Shown here in pieces: positions 7,808-10,972 of a stretch of DNA of 10,972 nucleotides. Every line of letters begins with the position of its first letter. The stretch's first letter is position 1. Source of the stretch: Bifidobacteriaceae bacterium (lineage in GTDB: Bacteria > Actinomycetota > Actinomycetes > Actinomycetales > WQXJ01); contig JAIRPS010000228.1 in NCBI GenBank assembly GCA_031256885.1, positions 1 through 10,972 of the forward strand, read 5' to 3'. Position numbers and translations under genes: made by a program. The notes below the pieces were generated by a model. The model did no database searches. It had not been told where the DNA came from and saw only the letters and a program-made list of their open reading frames with translations.

Positions 7808-8307
7808 CCGGCAAGCCTAGCGGCTAGTTTGTCGGCTTTGGCAAGCGCCTGCTGTTTCATCTCGGCTTGAACCTGCTTAATCCGTTCACGCAAACCGCTC
7901 TGCGGGTTACCGGCTGCCAGAATGCGCGCAGCCAGTAAACCAGCGTTACGGGCACCGCCAATACTGACGGTGGCAACCGGAACCCCAGCCGGCATTTGGA
8001 CAATCGACAGCAACGAATCCAGGCCATCCAGTGTTTTCAAGGCAACCGGCACACCAATCACCGGTAGTTCGGTAACCGCCGCTAACATGCCAGGCAAAGC
8101 AGCCGCGCCGCCAGCACCAGCAATGATTACGCCAAGTCCACGAGCAGCCGCTTGCCGGCCGTAATCAATCGTTTCATCAGGCATGCGATGGGCGGAAATG
8201 ACCTGCACCTCGTAGCCAATCGCCAACTCAGCCAGTGCTTGACCGGCTGCTTCCATCACCGGCCAGTCCGAGTCTGACCCCATCACAATGCCAACTTGGC
8301 AGCTCAT
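7804..8307 (-). CDS. purE: N5-carboxyaminoimidazole ribonucleotide mutase PurE
   Basis: Class I PurE of 167 residues, which in de novo purine synthesis converts N5-CAIR, made by PurK, to CAIR. Diagnostic motifs are 'GSDSDWP' (10-16), 'SAHRMP' with the catalytic His40, '[11 protein letters not shown]' (64-74), '[20 protein letters not shown]' followed by '[13 protein letters not shown]', and '[10 protein letters not shown]'. The length is normal, with a slightly extended, charged C-terminus. ATG 8307 is preceded by a strong AAGGAGA ribosome site. The usual partner purK is not in this window; downstream the gene overlaps the GtrA gene. A palindrome centred about 65 bases upstream of the start may be an operator. 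Confidence 0.95.
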   Translation of the reverse strand: MSCQVGIVMGSDSDWPVMEAAGQALAELAIGYEVQVISAHRMPDETIDYGRQAAARGLGVIIAGAGGAAALPGMLAAVTELPVIGVPVALKTLDGLDSLLSIVQMPAGVPVATVSIGGARNAGLLAARILAAGNPQSGLRERIKQVQAEMKQQALAKADKLAARLAG

Positions 8308-8363
8308 TTTGCATCTCCTTCACGGTTGTTGCCGAGCGACCAAGTTAGCAGGTTTTGTCTAGG

Positions 8364-8380
8364 TTGTGACTGGGTCACAA
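8364..8380. promoter_or_regulatory. Operator-like palindrome upstream of purE
   Basis: TTGTGAC and GTCACAA are perfect seven-base arms around TGG. It sits 57-73 bases upstream of the purE start. The half-site resembles a CRP/GlxR site (TGTGA…TCACA), but the spacing is five rather than six bases, so I do not assign it to that family. The right arm is part of a 12-mer repeated 61 bases further on. Confidence 0.4.
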
Positions 8381-8449
8381 CAGGGATAGGTGACCACGCG
8401 CACCAGGGCCAGGCGTTTTAGATGCCATATCTGCGTCACAACAGGGGCA

Positions 8450-8523
8450 TACCTCAACTTTGCGCGGGATTTGTTCCCTAAAATCGGCCAAATCGGGAAC
8501 AAATCCCGCGTAAAGTTGAGGTA
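8450..8523. repeat. 29-bp near-perfect inverted repeat with 16-base loop
   Basis: The left arm (8450-8478) and right arm (8495-8523) are reverse complements except for one position, which would be a G·U pair in RNA (8462 with 8511). The loop is 8479-8494. The outer ends read TACCTCAACTTT and AAAGTTGAGGTA. No T-tract follows and the flanking genes diverge, so a terminator role is not obvious. It could be a remnant of a small mobile element, a non-coding hairpin RNA, or a protein-binding structure. No flanking target duplication is evident. Confidence 0.85.
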
Positions 8524-8592
8524 CCCGCCGGGAAAGGGCGGTACAGAACCCTCCGGAACAGGTCAACGTGCTGTTTACGTGATGTTGTTTGG

Positions 8593-8621
8593 TTGACAGG
8601 TGTGTTTATACTCGCTAACCT
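8593..8621 (+). promoter_or_regulatory. Consensus-like promoter for the secreted-protein unit
   Basis: TTGACA (8593-8598), 17-base spacer, TAACCT (8616-8621). The same arrangement with an 18-base spacer occurs at 10822-10851, strongly supporting function. Transcription would start near 8628, leaving a leader of about 255 bases before the start codon at 8886. Confidence 0.7.
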
Positions 8622-8698
8622 GGGGGTTCACTTGACCAACTAACCAACAAGCAGCCCCCTGCGGTGTGTTTATACTCGCTAACCTGGGGGTTCACTTG
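8599..8698. repeat. 36-bp direct repeat pair, 64-base period
   Basis: Identical 36-mers lie at 8599-8634 and 8663-8698, starting GGTGTGTTTATACTCG and ending GGTTCACTTG, separated by 28 bases. Each includes the TAACCT -10 element, but only the first copy is preceded by TTGACA; the second has CCCTGC at that place. The 28-base separator contains an inverted near-copy of sequence just beyond the second repeat. Confidence 0.9.
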
Positions 8699-8717
8699 GC
8701 TGGGACTGTTTGTTGGT
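8643..8717. repeat. Inverted repeat enclosing the second direct-repeat copy
   Basis: Bases 8643-8658 (ACCAACAAGCAGCCCC) and 8702-8717 (GGGACTGTTTGTTGGT) are complementary at 14 of 16 positions, 15 of 16 if one G·U is allowed. The match continues outward imperfectly to about 8634 and 8727 with a one-base bulge. The enclosed 43 bases hold the second 36-mer. In RNA this would fold into a large stem-loop within the leader. Confidence 0.65.
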
Positions 8718-8761
8718 TCAGATGGTCTGTGGCTGGGTGTTCTAACTGTTAGGGAAGCTTT

Positions 8762-8801
8762 GGCCCCTTATAGACTTGGGGAACAGGTCTTTAAGGGGAC
8801 C
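8762..8801 (+). promoter_or_regulatory. Conserved long leader hairpin, copy 1
   Basis: Bases 8762-8778 pair with 8784-8801 around a GGGAA loop: GG, CCCC, TTA, AGAC, then T·G, T-A and G-C. There is one T·T mismatch (8771/8791) and one extrahelical A (8799). It lies about 85 bases before the start codon and is followed by no T-tract, so it is not a standard terminator. The segment 8756-8801 matches 10921-10966 at 45 of 46 bases. It may be a cis-acting RNA, an mRNA-stabilising element, or a DNA operator. Confidence 0.65.
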
Positions 8802-8885
8802 TGGCTTGGTTCCGCGCCTCATCTCTTTTGCGGTGTTCCGGTGGGAGAGGGGGGTATGGGCTTCCCATGACCAGAAAGGATCGCG

Positions 8886-9692
8886 ATGAAACGATTCGGA
8901 GTTGTCCTGGCTTGCTTGGCAGCAGCAGCCAGCTCGGGATTTGTTGCTGCCACAGCACCAGCTGGTGCTGATGATGCAAGCACCGCTCCTCAACCGTCTG
9001 CCACTGCAGCGACTGCGAGCGTTGTTGGTCCGCAGTTGCGGATTATGCCGGTGGAGACCGGTTTTTACGGGGTAGTTGTTGACCAGTTCGGTGATCCGTT
9101 TGCGGATGTTGCGGTGCGGGCGGTTGAGTTGGTGTCCACCGTGTCTGGTGATGACTTGGCTGAGCTTGAGCCTGGTTCGGTTGAGTGGCTGGATCAGTGT
9201 GAGCTTGAGGATGTTGCCACAACTGTGACTGATTCTGCTGGCGGTTTTGAGTTGTCTAATTTGCCGCAGGCTTGGTATGTCGTTGCGGTTGATACTGACC
9301 AGACGGTTTCACTTTACGCCCCTGGGGTGCAGTTTTTTGATGAGGCCAGCGTTGTTGAGCTCACATACACTGGTGATTGGCAAGACATTGGGGCCATCAC
9401 CATTGACACTGAACAGTTCGCTCCTGAACCGGTTGATGAGAATAATCTGGGTAGCGGCAGCACTCTGCCCGGTGATGCTGGTGTTGAAGATGCGGCTGAT
9501 CTAGCAGACCCCACAGCGGAAAGTCCCACCAACACCCCTACCCAACCAGCTCCCGCTGCGGTCAATTCCACTGGGTGTCTTGTTTTCTCACGCGGCGATG
9601 ACGCCCACATTTCAACAGCGCCTGGATCGAGAACTGCTTCCAGATATGCGTTATGGGGTTATACAGAGCAGAAGTACTTGAGTTGTGGGTGA
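8886..9692 (+). CDS. Secreted protein with carboxypeptidase-regulatory-like domain
   Basis: 268 residues, ATG 8886 with AAAGGA five bases upstream. A Sec signal peptide (MKRF, hydrophobic 5-24) should be cleaved after Ala28 (AGA|DD). Residues about 58-175 look like a small beta-sandwich of the carboxypeptidase-regulatory/CNA-B type: 'GFYGVVVDQFGDPFADVAVR', then 'TDSAGGFELSNLPQAWYVVA' and 'DIGAITIDT'. A Pro/Thr/Asp-rich linker (about 178-228) leads to a compact C-terminal segment of about 40 residues bounded by Cys231 and Cys267, containing 'GDDAHISTAPGSRTASRYAL'. There is no LPXTG motif or C-terminal membrane span, so it should be released or held through other contacts. It is the first gene of a three-gene unit behind the repeated promoter-leader. 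The function of the C-terminal domain is not recognised. Confidence 0.8.
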   Translation: MKRFGVVLACLAAAASSGFVAATAPAGADDASTAPQPSATAATASVVGPQLRIMPVETGFYGVVVDQFGDPFADVAVRAVELVSTVSGDDLAELEPGSVEWLDQCELEDVATTVTDSAGGFELSNLPQAWYVVAVDTDQTVSLYAPGVQFFDEASVVELTYTGDWQDIGAITIDTEQFAPEPVDENNLGSGSTLPGDAGVEDAADLADPTAESPTNTPTQPAPAAVNSTGCLVFSRGDDAHISTAPGSRTASRYALWGYTEQKYLSCG

Positions 9693-9695
9693 CCA

Positions 9696-10178
9696 ATGGC
9701 TGAAACAGTTGTGCCGCGACGTGTTGTTCGCATTTGCAGATTAAATACTCGTACTGTTATCCATCACTTCAGGCATTGGACCAGCAACAGCATTGGTATT
9801 GCTGAGTATGTTCAGCTCAGTGATGGTAGGCGGGTTCTTTTCCGGGATGATCGTGGGTTTGGGCTCATTTTGGAATCGGATTTGCCGCTCTACAGCGATT
9901 TGCCATACATGCCGCCTGTGACTACGCCTGCTGATGTGATTGAGACTGCGCGGAATATTATTTTTCCTGAGAGCGCGGATGGTTTGGCTGGTCCTCGTGA
10001 TGTGGTGTGGTTTTGGGCTCCGGCTATGGCGGCTTTGGCTGAGGCGGGTGTGGATGTTAGTGCTGGGCAGTTGTCGGTGTTGCCGTTGGATGTGGAACTG
10101 ACTGCGGAACTGTTGGCAGCTTTAGAGCCAGGCACTGCCTCAGCCGCCGGGTATGCTGATGCGGATAGAACGGACTGA
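9696..10178 (+). CDS. Hypothetical protein, probably cytosolic
   Basis: 160 residues, not recognised. It has no signal peptide or membrane span. Residues 38-57 ('YVQLSDGRRVLFRDDRGFGL') suggest a beta-hairpin-rich start, 78-92 a helix, and 100-145 an acidic region with 'RDVVWFWAPAMAALAEAGVD' and a final Leu/Ala helix. Its ATG (9696) is only one codon after the TGA of the secreted-protein gene, in the same reading frame (TGA CCA ATG), with little Shine-Dalgarno, so translation probably depends on coupling or rare readthrough. Position next to a secreted protein with a variable-looking C-terminus is compatible with an immunity or accessory role, but nothing in the sequence proves it. The true start could also be an internal GTG. 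Confidence 0.65.
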   Translation: MAETVVPRRVVRICRLNTRTVIHHFRHWTSNSIGIAEYVQLSDGRRVLFRDDRGFGLILESDLPLYSDLPYMPPVTTPADVIETARNIIFPESADGLAGPRDVVWFWAPAMAALAEAGVDVSAGQLSVLPLDVELTAELLAALEPGTASAAGYADADRTD

Positions 10179-10197
10179 TGGTGTTCAGTTCCATGGT

Positions 10198-10226
10198 TTG
10201 ATGTGATGGCGCTGGTCAGGTAGCCT
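10198..10226 (+). promoter_or_regulatory. Weak candidate promoter before lipoprotein gene
   Basis: TTGATG (10198-10203), 17-base spacer, TAGCCT (10221-10226). Agreement with consensus is modest. The 82-base gap before the lipoprotein start leaves room for an internal promoter, but read-through from the upstream unit is equally likely. Confidence 0.25.
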
Positions 10227-10260
10227 GTTGTTGCCGTCTGTGATTGAGGAGGGAGAGAAA

Positions 10261-10761
10261 GTGAACCGATTAGCTGCTGATCACGCTGCAGGGGAGAGGA
10301 TTGGCTGCCATGGTTGGCGTTTGACATGGTTGCTCAGTTTTGCGCTGCTTGCTTTTTTGGGGGGATGCTCATCAGGGGCTGACCAGCCTCCGGAAGGTGA
10401 CGATCACACGGTGGCTGCAACAACAGCCTGGGATGCTGGTTTGCGCTGGGCTTGCTATCATCAAAGCGGTGATGGATCGGACACTGCTTTACTCAGAGGT
10501 CGTTTGAGTTCCCGCAACGGCTGTTTGGTTGTTGAAGACGACGAGCTCGGTCGAATCGTTTTACCGGTATTGCCGGACGATAAGGTTTCTTTCAACAGCC
10601 GTTCACTGCAATTGCGGATTGGCGATCAGGCTCGTCGAGTTGGCTCGGTTGTTTCGTTTGGCGGTGGATACACAGACAACCTGCGAGGAGTTGAAGGCAC
10701 AGATTTGGCAGGTTGCGTTGAGCAGGCTGAATCTGTGTTCCTGGTTGGTATGATCAAGTGA
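10261..10761 (+). CDS. Putative lipoprotein
   Basis: 166 residues from GTG 10261, chosen because GAGGAGGGAG lies just upstream; an in-frame TTG at 10228 would put the ribosome site inside the gene. The N-terminus has a charged head, a hydrophobic stretch (about 21-33) and the lipobox LGGC with Cys36, so the mature protein is anchored in the outer face of the membrane. After a short acidic linker, residues about 74-166 form a beta-rich domain: 'LLRGRLSSRNGCLVVEDDEL', then 'IVLPVLPDD', 'VVSFGGGYTDN' and a late Cys152. This rhythm (one GCL strand, a FP/LP turn, a glycine triplet, a C-terminal Cys) resembles an unnamed domain in many actinobacterial lipoproteins, from memory only. Cys88 and Cys152 may pair. 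Third gene of the unit; function unknown. Confidence 0.8.
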   Translation: MNRLAADHAAGERIGCHGWRLTWLLSFALLAFLGGCSSGADQPPEGDDHTVAATTAWDAGLRWACYHQSGDGSDTALLRGRLSSRNGCLVVEDDELGRIVLPVLPDDKVSFNSRSLQLRIGDQARRVGSVVSFGGGYTDNLRGVEGTDLAGCVEQAESVFLVGMIK

Positions 10762-10821
10762 TCCCAGTGCTTTTACAGCATTTTACCTGGTAACTGCCAA
10801 TGAATTGTTTTGGTGAAGTGG

Positions 10822-10851
10822 TTGACAGGTGTTGTTTGCGTCCACTAACGT
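10822..10851 (+). promoter_or_regulatory. Promoter, module copy 2
   Basis: TTGACA (10822-10827), 18-base spacer, TAACGT (10846-10851), then TGGGGGCACTTGAC, closely matching copy 1 (TGGGGGTTCACTTGAC). It lacks the 64-base duplication of copy 1. Confidence 0.65.
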
Positions 10852-10926
10852 GGGGGCACTTGACTTGGACCGTTCGTTTGTTCGGGTGGTTTTGGTTGAG
10901 TGTTACTACTCATTTCGGGTAGCTTT

Positions 10927-10966
10927 GGCCCCTTATAGACTTGGGGAACAGGTCTTTACGGGGACC
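10927..10966 (+). promoter_or_regulatory. Conserved long leader hairpin, copy 2
   Basis: Same hairpin as at 8762-8801, with identical loop GGGAA, T·T mismatch and extrahelical A. The one difference (C at 10959 in place of A at 8794) breaks one pair near the base of the TTA/TAA section. The downstream gene lies outside the window. Confidence 0.6.
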
Positions 10967-10972
10967 CCGATT

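Larger units (their letters stand above)
8308..8885. other. Structured divergent intergenic region, no gene
   Basis: These 578 bases separate purE (leftward) from the secreted-protein gene (rightward). I find no credible protein gene. Instead there are a 17-base palindrome, a 12-base direct repeat (GTCACAACAGGG at 8374-8385 and 8435-8446), a 29-bp inverted repeat, a consensus promoter, a 36-bp direct repeat and a long leader hairpin, each listed separately. Confidence 0.7.
10762..10972. other. Terminal intergenic region with second promoter-leader module
   Basis: No gene is visible in these 211 bases. After about 50 unremarkable bases the promoter-leader module recurs (10820-10966) and runs to the window end, implying another gene downstream at a distance comparable to that in copy 1. 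Confidence 0.65.

Noticed and set aside
8365..8379. CRP/GlxR binding site
   Set aside because: The half-sites TGTGA and TCACA are right, but the spacing is five bases rather than six.
8390..8596. Short plus-strand ORF across the inverted repeat
   Set aside because: It reads through both hairpin arms and has no ribosome site or protein-like composition.
8599..8698. CRISPR-like pair: 36-bp repeats with a 28-bp spacer
   Set aside because: There are only two copies and no cas genes. The repeat contains a promoter -10, and the 'spacer' is an inverted copy of adjacent sequence; the same promoter block occurs singly at 10828.
8756..8801. Integron attC-like recombination site
   Set aside because: The imperfect hairpin with an extrahelical base is suggestive, but the RYYYAAC/GTTRRRY core ends are absent, and it lies after a promoter rather than at a cassette end; no integrase is visible.
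8762..8801. Rho-independent terminator
   Set aside because: No T-tract follows the stem, and it lies within the leader of the downstream gene in both copies.

Overview
The window comes from an actinobacterium of moderate G+C content. GTG and TTG starts are used, and ORFs abut or overlap by 4 bases (GTGA). The order O-methyltransferase (divergent) – SigE-type ECF sigma factor – anti-sigma factor is the arrangement known around sigE/rseA in mycobacteria and relatives. The purE–GtrA pair is also a recurring actinobacterial neighbourhood. I cannot name the genus; a moderate-G+C Actinomycetaceae-like or related lineage would fit.

Layout. (1) 2-1360: 3' part of a large multi-spanning membrane protein (DUF6541-like). 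(2) 1664-5179: envelope-stress block with two paralogous ECF sigma factors flanking an antisense O-methyltransferase-like gene, then a membrane-spanning zinc-type anti-sigma factor coupled to the second sigma. The first sigma has an unusual long basic, proline-rich tail whose 3' end overlaps the convergent methyltransferase gene. (3) 5291-7273: OmpR-type response regulator and sensor histidine kinase, sitting where htrA follows rseA in mycobacteria. (4) 7340-8307, minus strand: a GtrA-family membrane protein coupled to purE (purine biosynthesis). (5) 8308-8885: a 578-base divergent intergenic region full of structure, with a palindrome near purE, a 29-bp inverted repeat with a 16-base loop, and a promoter-leader module with a 36-bp direct repeat. 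(6) 8886-10761: an accessory unit of three co-directional genes: a Sec-secreted protein with a carboxypeptidase-regulatory-like fold, a small cytosolic protein of unknown function, and a lipoprotein. (7) 10762-10972: a second copy of the promoter-leader module, presumably driving another unit beyond the window.

The most interesting signal is the promoter-leader module. It appears twice, 2.2 kb apart: a TTGACA/TAACNT promoter followed by a 46-base segment identical at 45 positions that folds into a long imperfect hairpin with a GGGAA loop. It brackets the three-gene secreted protein/unknown/lipoprotein unit. The first copy carries an extra 64 bp made of a direct repeat plus a locally inverted copy, which looks like a template-switch event. 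This suggests a family of co-regulated surface or secreted-protein loci under an undescribed leader RNA or operator.
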